The translations under genes were made by a program, and so were the position numbers. Of a DNA stretch of 64,000 nt, positions 31,087-41,166 are shown in pieces. The notes under the pieces were generated by a model that did not search any database, was not told where the DNA came from, and was given only the letters and a program-made list of their open reading frames with translations. The DNA comes from Cytospora piceicola (lineage: Eukaryota; Ascomycota; Sordariomycetes; Diaporthales; Cytosporaceae), in assembly GCA_023375675.1 (NCBI GenBank), contig JALQBC010000001.1:682001-746000 (forward strand), read 5' to 3'. Position 1 is the first letter of the stretch, and every line of letters begins with the position of its first letter.

Positions 31087-32015
31087 TGTGTACTCCTGGT
31101 TGACGGACTGTGATATATCTAGGTGTGTCAAAAGAGAAACTCAACAAGAACACCCTCTCTCACATATATGGAAAGGCGTTAAAAGTGTATTTATATTAAT
31201 GCCATCAAAGTCGTTATCGGAAGATGCTTACGGCGTATTAGATAACGGCTTCGTCTAAAAGGAGCTCCGGCACCGCGGCCCGCCTAAGAGTCGACTTACA
31301 GTAGTCGATAGTGCGCGGCAGTCCAGACGTTGCGGAAAGTCGCTTTGGCACTATAATCACGCCGATTTATTAAGATGAAGCTCCAAGAAATATAAACAGC
31401 TTTAATACGTTCCGGGTGCATATGTATTGTGCAAGAGTGACTTTCCGCACGCACTGTCGCGCACTATAAGTCGAGTCAAAGTGGATCCGCGCCGGACCGG
31501 CCAACGTCTTCCGAACCGGCAAGGCCATCTCATACGATCATTCATACCACTCGTCTACCGTTTTCTCTCAGGGGAAGTTTGGATGATTTTGCAGTCCATC
31601 GTCTGTACTATAAGACTAGCTAGCCTCCGGGGCATTCTCTCCCCCTTTTCTCCTCTTCAATGTCGAGAACAACCACAGGTGGAGCAGGGAGGCGCGGTTC
31701 TGCAGACTACAAACCAACAGATGTGACAATGACATCCAACTTCGAATCAACGGCCAAATGAACGTCGAAAATGCAGGTGGCATGCCAACAAAAGTGAGAC
31801 TTGCAAGGCTTTCAACAGATTCTACAATGAAAATGGGATCTGTCAGCTCGACTCCCCACAATACACTCCCATCCAGTCTCAGTACCCCGTAAATCCTAGG
31901 TCATATAAATTCTCCCTGGTCGTCAACAATCTCTCGGTTTGACGAGCTTCCCTTGTGGTGTTCAGAACTAGATACTAAAAGAGACACCCTTCTATACCCA
32001 ACACTTCTGGCTCAT
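31087..32015. other. Spacer with an inverted-repeat element
   Basis: No intact gene. The left half carries an imperfect inverted repeat at 31288-31477, listed separately. Nearer the right end, TATAAAT at about 31904 could be an old promoter of the decayed FAD-linked oxidase that begins at 32016. Confidence 0.4.
31288..31477. repeat. Imperfect inverted repeat, about 190 bp (MITE-like or hairpin)
   Basis: The left arm, 31288-31356, pairs with the right arm, 31426-31477, read in reverse complement. Matching blocks are GAGTCGACTTA against GACTCGACTTA, TAGTGCGCGGCAGT against TAGTGCGCGACAGT (13 of 14), and TGCGGAAAGTC followed by a similar GCAC..ATA tail. The left arm holds about 10 extra bases between the first two blocks. 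The spacer of about 70 bp is AT-rich. No coding capacity was seen and no target-site duplication was identified by eye. It could be a miniature transposable element or a relic of an inverted duplication. Confidence 0.6.
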
Positions 32016-32825
32016 CATGGCTTCCGAGCTGCCACACAGGCTGCTGAGCAGCTCAAGGCTTCGTTCCCGGGGCGTGTCACCACCCCGGATGCGGCTACAT
32101 ACGAGGCCGAATAGAACCGCCCGTGGTAAGTTCAAGTGGTGTTCCTATCTTTCTGTTTCACCGGCCGAGTGGTGGGATTGCTACTAACATCTTCCAAGGT
32201 CCCAGACGTGTTGGATCCCGGCCGCCGCCTATGTTGTCCTGAACAGCGCCTCGGAGGTCGTCTCGGCGCTGGCTATCATCAGGAAGGCCGGGTGCAAGTT
32301 CGCCATCCGTACCAGTGGCCACAACCCCAATGTGGGCTTCAGCAGTGTCGATGGGAGTGGAGTCGTCCTCGACCTGAGTGGGCTGGCCGAGAGGTCCCTG
32401 GAGGGTGACGGCAGCGTCCTGCACGCTGGACCTGGAAACAGGTGGGGTCCTGTCTACACGTTCCTTCAGGAACAGGGGCTCTCCCCGGTTGGCGGACGTG
32501 AGGTGCAGGTTGGGCTGGGTGGTTTCCTCACTGGAGGCATGTCTTCTGTCATATTCTCACAGCTAGTTGAGACATCTGCTTGACGGGGCTACTATGCTAA
32601 CGAGCTTCCAGGAGGTTATCCCGCATTTGCCAGTCTCTACGGAACTGGCCCTGATGGTGTCAAGGGATGTGAGGTATGTGCACCTTTCTAATGATCTTCT
32701 ACCGTTCCACAAAGCCCTACTCATAAATATCAAGGTTGTTCTGGCGGATGGCACGATCGTCGAAGCAAACGCAGATAACCACGCGGATCTCTGGCGCGCT
32801 CTCAAGGGCGGCACATCCAACTTCG
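32016..32825 (+). pseudogene. Truncated FAD-linked oxidase (berberine-bridge/PCMH type)
   Basis: The 5' part of an FAD_binding_4 oxidase. The exons can still be traced. Exon one (32016-32125) starts MASELPHRLL, then changes frame near 32040 to AAEQLKASFPGRVTTPD, then hits TAG at 32112-32114 just before NRPW. Exon two (32199-32536) reads SQTCWIPAAAYVVLNSAS, RTSGHNPNVGFSS (the FAD-linkage loop, RTSGHN) and GREVQVGLGGFLTGG. Exons three (32612-32673) and four (32735-32825) read GTGPDGVKGCE and VVLADGTIVEANAD..NFG. The donor after exon two is GCATGT. The remaining half of such enzymes (substrate domain and C-terminal BBE motif) is absent downstream. A frameshift, a stop and a truncation make this a clear pseudogene. 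Confidence 0.8.
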
Positions 32826-33615
32826 GTGAGCAGATACATATATAAGAACCGGGCATGTCCAACTATTAACATTAGGAACAAAGCTTGAGCACTGGCTGAA
32901 GCCTGACTACTCATGTAACGATCAAAGTGGTAACCTTTGTAGAATACATGACTGTAGTCGTACGGTGGTTGGTGTTATTAGGAGAATGTGTGTGTAACTG
33001 ACCAGTGCAATACTCCTTGGGGTGTACTAAGCTTCACAAGTGATAAAAGGAGGTGAGTGCTATTATATGAAAGTGATACTTTGATTGATAACTGAAAATC
33101 AAACTATAAAATGCTGTCTATATGGTGATGATATGTTGTTATATATCCAGCTCTTCAGCATGGCTATGTTGGATATGTCTGATCCAACATATCCTGGATA
33201 TGTTCCCTGTTGGGTTACGTGTTCTTCATGGTCAGCTGGGACTCATTTATTGGAGATCCCGTCCGTTCCTGATGCCGTCCCTACTTGGACTGCATATAAC
33301 TTTCCGATTGCATGGCCCCTTGGGACCCTGACCCTGGGTGATAACAGCTACAGACGACTGCTAAGGTGCTGACAAGGTTGAGGACGTGGCCCAACCTCAA
33401 GTCTGTCAGAACCAGAGTTTGCACAGCCTCACTCACCATCCTACCAGATGAAAGATGACAAGCACGTCCCTTCACCAGACCTGCCACAACATAGACCGGC
33501 TGATGCCTTGGCAAGCATCAATCAGGTGCTTTCAGGGCAACATATCAATCCGACTCTCCTGACATCCCTAATCTCATAATTGCTCAAACACAATATATCT
33601 CAGTTCACGTCTCCG
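32826..33615. other. Degenerate spacer after the truncated oxidase
   Basis: Where the rest of the oxidase should lie I find only broken frames. A small hairpin, ATGTTGGAT..ATCCAACAT with a 7 bp loop, lies near 33167-33191, and further ATATCC/GGATAT words surround it. No gene was seen; 33580-33615 leads into the DUF6594 gene. Confidence 0.4.
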
Positions 33616-34715
33616 ATGCCCGAAACTGGAGAAAGCCCGGCCGGCTATGCCCAGTGGGCCTCCTGGCTCGCTTCAGGCCCCGACAGCGAGACCTTTGTAT
33701 TCCGCAAATTCGACGACCTGGCGGCCATCAACCTGTTGTACCTGCAGAGCGAGCTGCTCGAGACGGAGGAGCGCTTGGCGAGGTTGAATAAGGCAGCCAC
33801 GAGGAGCAAAGACATGGACCTCCTCCGCGGCACGCGCGAGTACGAGGCGCTCCTCCGGCAGTGTGAGCCGCCGGGCGCACGAGAGGATGCCCTAGAGAGG
33901 ATGGTGCTCATCAGGGTGCTGTGAGGGAAGATGAAAGAGTACCGTACTGAACACTCCGCAACCGATTGGTGCTGTTCTTGGGCTCCAGAGACTGACTGAT
34001 CCCACGGGGGGGGGGAAGACGAGGCGCTTCTGCTGCAGAGCCGCGAGGCACGACTGGAGAAGCCCAGTAGCAGAGTCCTTGCCGCACTGCGACAGGTCTT
34101 CCTGCAAGACGGGTTCCCCCAGATTGACGGCAAGGCCAAGAGATATCTGAGCCAAGGCGATGACCTTGTCGCCCCGAAGGATCCGGCCCACGACGACTAC
34201 CTCACTCGGTATCTCAGAATACACTGGGCCCCCAGAGTAGGTTCGCGACGGATACCGCTTACCTCCGAAAGATGGAATCACTGAAGATTGGGGTGTGCCA
34301 CATAGTTTGCGGCGGCTCCAGGCGACGGGATGCCCCTATGGCGCAGGTTCGACGAAAGCAAGATCACTTGGATAATAAATCTCGTCACCATCTCGGTTGC
34401 GGCACTCTTCCTGATCGGCCCGATCCTGGCCCTGTACTTCGTTAGCATAGTCCCAGCGAGGTTCGCCCTGGTGGCTATCCTCACGGCAGGCTTCGCAGCC
34501 AGTACAGCACTCATCACCAATGCTCGGCGGGCCGAAATCTTCGCGGGCACTGCAACGTGAGAGATACTGGCCCCTGAAAGCCATCAAAGGTCAATTACTG
34601 ACGCCGATCGAGTCCCAGGTACGCTGCCGTCCTTGTGGTATTTCTTAGTAGCGGCGATGTCTCGTCCAGCTTAGGCTGCCACGTAATGACAGCGAGGGTT
34701 TCGACATCGAAATAG
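33616..34715 (+). pseudogene. DUF6594-type fungal membrane protein, frame broken at a G10 tract
   Basis: Four exons are traceable. 33616-33920 reads PAGYAQWASWLASGPDSETF, FRKFDDLAAINLLYLQSELL and a coiled-coil stretch. 34015-34240 reads DEALLLQSREARL and DDLVAPKDPAHDDYLTRYLR. 34322-34556 carries TWIINLVTISVAALFLIGPI and further hydrophobic helices. 34619-34715 reads YAAVLVVFLSS and ends at TAG. These patterns and the order (N-terminal NLLYLQ-EL block, DEALLLQS block, C-terminal helices) are those of the DUF6594 family, of unknown function. Introns 2 and 3 keep frame. Intron 1 has a good GTGAGG donor at 33921, but no usable in-frame acceptor: the region before exon two is a run of ten G (34006-34015). 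A one-base length error there is as likely as a true lesion, so the gene could be functional. Confidence 0.65.
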
Positions 34716-35854
34716 GAATGCTCGGTGCTATGCAGCCCTTATGCCTGGAATGTCTCCTCCGATTTTTTATCTCAGAGACCTTTAGGTCTTATGAATCGTC
34801 CGATCAAATTGCAACCGAATGGCCACGTACCATTGGTGGACTCGGTCGGTGTTGACGACTGCTCGAAGAGCGGCCTTGGTTTCAGGCGGTTTTGAGACCA
34901 GGGCGCGGTGGTAACAGAGATAGGCTGGTATTTGAAGGAGGTTCTAAAAGCCCCGAAACAAGGTCTTCAGAACACGAAGTGCGCCCCAAGCTTGGCCAGG
35001 TCAAGATAGCTTTGAGGCATAGTATCACCTCTTGTCTTGGAATCACCCGCGTGCGTAAATCCCCCGACCCCAGCTTTTGCATGTTGATGAAATCCCATTA
35101 TCCGAAGCATCCGAAAAGGCATCCGCGTCTTGCTTATATCGCATGGTCTGACGCATTCTAGGTGTCGACGTCTCATAAGGCCAGCGGTAACATCTCAAGC
35201 CAACAGTGACCATTGTTCATACCTATATCACACCACCCGTAGCGTGGTCCTAAGGACGTAGGCGAGATCATGATGTATAAAGCCTCGCAACATCCAGCTC
35301 TGAAAGTGCTGTGGACCCTGAGCCGCCGTCTCGCCCAGCCATCGGTAGGTCCATCGATCTTTCTCTTCTCACTGACCCTTACATCCCACATTCAGCGCTC
35401 TCGTCATAAACACATTGCCGGCCACAGCATATTGATGCTTGTTGCCTAGGATGGTTACACCTATGTAACCCAATCAACCACCTACCTAGGTACCTTGTAG
35501 CACGACATACAGTGGCAGAGGGGAGAGCCCGGGGAGGGGTGGGTGCAAATGTCATGCAGCACGGAGACATGTTCAAAAGCGAGGGCCGATGGGGTGCTGC
35601 GAGAGGCAGCATCATTTTGCAGAGTGTGACCACAACTACCAGCTTTATGCAGTCTGTAAGTATTGCCCATGGATAGCTTCCGGACGGAGAGGGGTTGGTG
35701 AGGGACCGCTGGGTCGGGGGAGCGAGGTCCGACGGATGTCCGTCCGAAGATGGTAAAAGTTACTCGCATACAATAACCATGAACTGCTCCCGTAGGCAGG
35801 TCACATCTTTCTCAGCTTGCGACCTCTGTAGAACTGAACCACCTGCACCGCATC
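34716..35854. other. Spacer between DUF6594 and FAD monooxygenase genes
   Basis: About 1.1 kb without a recognised gene. It includes one TACCTAGGTA palindrome (35483-35492). Sequence composition is mixed and no frame has family resemblance. Confidence 0.4.
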
Positions 35855-37567
35855 ATGGGCTCTGCACCAGATCCGAGAGGACTCCGCGTGCTCGTCGTGG
35901 GAGGCGGCATAGGCGGCCTCTCCGCGGCCATCGCACTTCGCAAACAAGGCCATGAGGTCGAGGTATGATGTGCTGGGGAGAGTTTCCCCTGCAGCACCGG
36001 GTCACACAGAGAGGCACAAGCTCGGCTAACTGCGGGGGGTTGGGAGAGCAGATATTCGAAAAGTCCACGCTGCACCGAGAGATCGGGGCCGCCTTGTACG
36101 TCGCGCCCAACTGCACAGCTGCTTTGGGCCATCTCGACGTACACCCGGAGGACTACAAAGGGAACTACTATCGCGGCGTTGGTTCAACCTTGACCCAGTG
36201 ACGAAGCCCTGTGTACAGCAGAGCAGACGCTGATGCCGGTAGGGTAGTATAAGTTTCTGGACACCGAATGTCAAGTAAAAGAGCAGAAGACATACACGGA
36301 GGAAGAGAGAGCAAAGTGGCCAAGTGTATGTGCTCATACGCTCGCCGAAATGCCCCCCCCCCCGCCCCTCCAACCCTTGTCAGCATGCTCACCGTTCCCA
36401 TTCCCTGATAGACATGGTGGCTGGTGAGCCGCATAGATCTGCACAACGCCCTGAAGCGCAAGGCTGCCTCGCCAGACGGCCCTGGCGTGCCGGTCAAGAT
36501 CCACACGGGCTCAGGCGTGGACAGTGTCGACTGCGAGACGGGCAGCATCTCCCTGTCTGATGGGACCACCGTGGCTGGCGACCTAGTCGTCTGCGCGGAC
36601 GGGATCCATTCCAGAACACGGCGCAGTGTCCTGGGCTGCGACGTGCCCCTGTACAGCTCCGGATACGCCTGTTACCGCTGGCTCGTGCCGACCTCCCTGC
36701 TGGCCGAAGACCCCGGCACGAGGATGTTTGTCGACATGCCCGGTCAGTTTGTGCAACTGGCCGCCAGGGACAGGCGGGTCGCCATCTATCCTGTCGCTGG
36801 TGGGGCGGTGACCAACTGCGTGGCTATCTTCCCGCGGGGAGAGGTTGGTGAGATCAAGAAAGGTTTGCCTGCAACAGGCTTTGTCCGTTTGGTGAAAGTC
36901 GGCTGACGGCCGCCTGTCCGACCCAGGTGTGACTGGCTATGACCAGAGCGTCAACAAGAAGGAATTCTTTCGCCACTTCACAAACTTCGCGGCACCACTC
37001 CAGCGTATGCTGGATAAGGCTCCCGAAGACAGCCTCAAGCTTTGGGACATGCTTGACATGGAGCTGCAACCTAGCTTCATCAATTCCAAGGCCGTCCTCA
37101 TCGGGGACGCGGCGCATCCTTTGCTCCCCTGTAAGTTGCCAATAGGCTGAGCTTGACGAGCCGGTACTAACCCTGGAGATGGCTTGTACAGATCTGGGTC
37201 AAGGAGCCGCACAAGCCATCGAAGATGCCTGCGCTCTTGGTGTCGTACTCCCGCCTGACACCCCAGCCGAGGAGATACCTCGGCGCCTAGATCTCTGGCA
37301 GCGGATCAGGAAGGACAGGGCATCCAAGGTCGTCGAGGAGACTAGGAGTAGGGGGCTCGATGTCAACGAGGATTGTGGCTCACCTGAGTCCAGTAAGTGT
37401 GCCTGCCCTATGTAAAGACAATGAACCATTTATTGAACTGTGGTTGATGGTTGCCAGTGGCGAGATTCCATGCGGCGATGCGGTATTGTATCAACCATGA
37501 CGCATGGAAGCATGCAGAGGAACAGATGAACGCCTTGATTGAGCAGAAGGTATTGATAGAGGCTTGA
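35855..37567 (+). pseudogene. FAD-dependent monooxygenase (salicylate hydroxylase type) with one frameshift
   Basis: Seven exons are traceable: 35855-35962, 36052-36212, 36254-36325, 36412-36862, 36927-37130, 37192-37392 and 37458-37567; intron 2 would be only 41 bp. The protein would be about 435 residues, normal for group A flavoprotein hydroxylases. Motifs: GxGxxG in LRVLVVGGGIGGLSAAIAL (about 10-28), VPVKIHTG, the DG motif in VVCADGIHSRTRRSV, and the second FAD motif GDAAHPLLPYLGQGAAQAIE across the intron-5 join. Between YYRG (near 36174) and WFNLDPVTK (near 36182) the frame slips by one base, as if one base were missing. All other exon joins keep phase. This is either a recent pseudogene or a sequence error. 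The family uses NAD(P)H and O2 to hydroxylate aromatic or polyketide substrates; the substrate here is unknown. Confidence 0.78.
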
Positions 37568-38062
37568 CAATGTTTGGGTGAAAGTGTCTAGATACCTACT
37601 TAAGTACCAAGGTAGGTTAAGGTGATAACCTTGCATCAACCCGTTGGGGGGGGGGGTTGTTAGAAAGAGCCCTGACCCTAACCCTATCAAAGTCTCCAGT
37701 GACCCGCAGCGAGGCCGGAGGTATTGACCCCGCGATGACAAACCCGCCCGCCGCATCGAAGCACAGCGGCAAGTGCTGTGCCCACAACCAGAAGGGCGGT
37801 AGGATAGCTGCGCAGCTCTGGAAGTAGCCCTTTGGAATGCAATTGATGGTTCTAAAAAGGATAGATCCTCCTCTCCATAGTATCACCACGCACGCCGTAC
37901 AGCTCAAGGTACAGCTCAAAGGCTCCCGTGAACAGGCTCTGTCCTCGCCAGTGGAGGACTCTACTCTCACAAGTGACATCTGTAACGGTTCAGAAGTGAT
38001 TGAATGAGATCTTGGTTCCCAACAATATATTGATTTATGGGTTTCTATGATAGGGTATTCCC
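37568..38062. other. Convergent spacer with a G tract and telomere-like words
   Basis: About 500 bp between convergent genes. It holds a run of about 11 G near 37646, and CCCTAACCCT near 37677-37686. No gene was seen. Confidence 0.45.
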
Positions 38063-38812
38063 TTACTCAGTCTTGGCCTCCTTCTCCTCGCCCTCGGCCT
38101 TCTCCTCGACCTTCTCCTCGCCCTCAGCCTCCCCCTCGCCCTCGGCCTTCTCCTCGGCGGCGGCGGGCCTCCACTTCTCGATGATCTTGAGCAGGGCGGG
38201 GGGGTTGGCGCTGACGAACTCGTCGACCTTCTTGCCGTTCTGGAAGATGTGGAAGCTGGGCATGGCGCGGATTCCGGCGTCCTGCGCCAGCTCAGGCAGC
38301 GCGTCGACGTCGACCTTCAAGAAGTGGACTTCGGGCATGGCCTCGGACCATCTGTGTGTTGCATCGTGTGGTTAGCAGAGCTGCTCTGTGTGACTTCATA
38401 GCGTCCATGATGGTGATGATGTTGCAAGCTCGTGCTATGCCATGATATGCCATGATATGCCATGCCATGCCATGCCATGCTGGGTGGGTGGGAGCGAAAA
38501 TATGGAACAAGGCTGGGGAGAGTAGAGAGGGGAGAATGCTTACTTGGACAGCTGAGGGGCAATCAGCTTGCAGGGGCCGCACCAAGTCGCGAACCAGTCG
38601 ACGACGACGACGGCGTGCTTGTCGAGGGCCTCCTGGTATTCCTCGGCGCTGGAAGGGCAAAGAGGTCAGTTATCTCGGTACTGTATCGCTGCGCCGTCCC
38701 GCGCACCCGGGATGCGAGGCATGCGCCGAGGTGGGGATGGCTTCCTGGTTCAAATGAAGTGGCAGCTTCGAAAGAGGAGTGAAACTCACGTCTTGACGGG
38801 GTAGACAGCCAT
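38063..38812 (-). CDS. Thioredoxin with acidic C-terminal tail
   Basis: Three exons: 38790-38812, 38544-38648 and 38063-38351. Introns are 141 and 192 bp and the product is 138 residues. The thioredoxin fold starts [19 protein letters not shown] and carries the redox site WCGPC, Cys31 and Cys34, in [17 protein letters not shown]. The conserved cis-proline lies in [14 protein letters not shown]. After the last fold helix (LLKIIEKW) comes a tail of about 36 residues made almost only of Glu, Lys, Ala and Gly, which ordinary 105-residue thioredoxins lack. The tail is presumably disordered; its role is unknown. No transit peptide was seen, so a cytosolic or nuclear location is likely. Intron 2 holds an ATGCC/ATATGCC short tandem repeat near 38440-38480. 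Confidence 0.93.
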
Positions 38813-41166
38813 TTTGGATAGAGAAGAGTGGAAGTGTCTCGTAAAGGTAAGTCGGGCTGATGTTGATAGAGGGAGGGAGTTGCGTGTAGCAGTTCTGAGG
38901 ATTGGTCGAAGGAATTGTTTGGTTGACATTTCAATATGAGAGAACAGGGCGGTGGAGACGTCAGATGCCCGAGTAACCTTTTATAATCTTAGTGTGGTTT
39001 GGTTATGGTGGCAGGGTGGTATGGTATCGAGATAATCGCAGCAGAGAAGTGGCCCCCAAAATTACGCCTTTTTTTTCCTCCTGTGTACCGTTCGTTATTG
39101 CTGACAGCTAGACCAACAAGGCTCGCTCAGCTTTTGCGAAATCTTCCCCTTCTGCGGAAAAGACTCACACTCAATGATGTAAGCCAAATTGGATTTGTCA
39201 AGCTGCTGGAGGCTTTGACGGTGGGCCCTGGCACGCACTCCTCAGCACTGGCAGCAGCCCGCCGCACGCGGTGACGATGACGCGACATCCCAGTCATTCA
39301 CTACGTAGATTTTCCTGGCCTGGTGGAAACTCCCGGTCCGGCAATATCCTCGGTGAGGGAACAATTCCGACTGCCGGCCGATTGTCCGCCCGGCAACCTA
39401 TTGTAGATACAGCCAGAACAGCCTGACAGGTAGATCCCTATGGTGATGGAGATGGTCAAGAGGTGGTGCCTACAGAGGTAGTAGGTAATGATTACTGCTC
39501 TCATATGTACACTATCTCGTCCAATTCCAAATATACACACACACTCTCTCTCACACCAAAACTCGGGCTACATGTCAACTCGGCAACTCGGCTGAAGATT
39601 CGAGACCCCCCGAGGGGATATACATATTTGTCAGTCCCAATGGCATCATCATTTTCAACGTTTGACGAGTGGCGACACCTCTCAAGACCTGGAATTTCCA
39701 AGCCACCAATACAGCGCCCACCTCACATCATCTAAACAGTTGAAAGAGGCAACTGCATGTTTGTTAAAATTGCATTGATTACTATATGCCCTACTACCTG
39801 ACTGCCCAGGTAGATACTGAACCCTTCCAACGCTGCCATGTAACCCATGGAAAGCTTCTAGAAGCCCCCAGCAGTCGTTTGATTAATCAGTGACCATACT
39901 TACTTACTTAGTCCTAAGTACAGGTATGTAGTCAGGTAGTCAGGTAGTGTAGTGTAAGACCCTGGCAGCCTGGCACCTTTGATTGCCCTGGGGCGGCGCT
40001 GATCCACGAAAACGGCCACTAAAATGGTTCCCGCTTGCCATGAAGGACAAAAAAAGGCCGCCAGACATCACCACTCGTTAGTACACAATGTCACACCCGT
40101 CAGGGAGCTGACGATCCGGCCTCGTCGCACCGCACGGTTGGCTGCAGACGTCTCACTGTTTCCCCCTTTTACGACCTGCTGCCGCCGCCACTGCTGCTGG
40201 GCGAGGCCACGATGGCGGCTCTCCCCCACTCCTACCGCCACGGGAACGCCTTGGCCGACAAATGCTGTGCCAAAAGAGGCCAGGCGGATACGTGCTTGAA
40301 ATATATCATTTTCATGCTATTATCATTGTGACCCCCGGCCAAGATCCCATTTTCTTTCAAAGACCTTTGATCATTACTGAGTGATCTATCACTTATGCGG
40401 CCGTCTCTTGTCTGCCACCTTCGAGCCACAAACCCCCCCCCCCCTCAAACAGTGGAACGGATCTTGAGAACTCGAGTATTTTCAACGGGGTATTTTTGGT
40501 GATGGTGATAACGCCCTCGCCAACGGTGTCATGCTACTAATCTATGTACAATGCTGCTGGTGCAAAAGCTCGACGCGCTGAAAGGTGGCTTGTTCCAAAC
40601 GCCACGGCAACCAGTCCGCCCGCGCATCGTCATAGACCTTCCCCTTCTCTATTTTCCCGTGGAACGAAACCAAACGCGTCAAGGGTATCCTGTAAAAGTG
40701 TGACGTTAAGAAGTAAAAAAAAGATAAGAAAACCAAAACCCAATGAGCCAGCTAGGGCTCTTCTTTCCCCCATACTGCCGAAGACGACGAGTATCAGGTC
40801 GTAAATGCTGCGGCAAGGTGTGGAATGCCGTCCGCGTGAACCTTGAGCATTGGAAGCCGAGAGACGAGGATGTGGGTGACGAAGCTGACAGATTTCGTGA
40901 CATGCCAAATGGTGTCTTTTCCCTTCTTCTTTCAACTTTTTTTGTTGCTTTTTTTGTTATTTTGAAAGAAAAGTAAGGAAATACTGTCAAATGAATGAAT
41001 TGGAGGTCGGTAGTTCGCAATGATAAAGAAATGTCGCCGAGACTGTCGTGATGGATAGTCAAGGAGATGGTGGTAATGAGCGTGGTAGGCTTCTCGGTCT
41101 GTCTGTCAGGCTTCGTCGGTCCCGTTATCCGCATGTCTCTCTCGCGCTTCTGTAATCTGCTCCAGA
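38813..41166. other. 2.3 kb spacer without recognised genes
   Basis: No gene was supported. It includes CA/CT-rich simple sequence near 39533-39556, GTAGTCAG-type short repeats near 39920-39945 and a C11 run near 40433. The right end is AT-rich 3' sequence of the 814-residue gene. The left end is the promoter side of thioredoxin. Confidence 0.4.

Noticed and set aside
25291..37567. A working secondary-metabolite gene cluster
   Set aside because: No PKS, NRPS, terpene cyclase, prenyltransferase or pathway regulator is present, and half the oxidoreductases are broken.
38434..38480. ATGCC short repeats as a CRISPR-like array
   Set aside because: Units are 5-8 bp, contiguous and inside an intron; there are no spacers, and the genome is eukaryotic.
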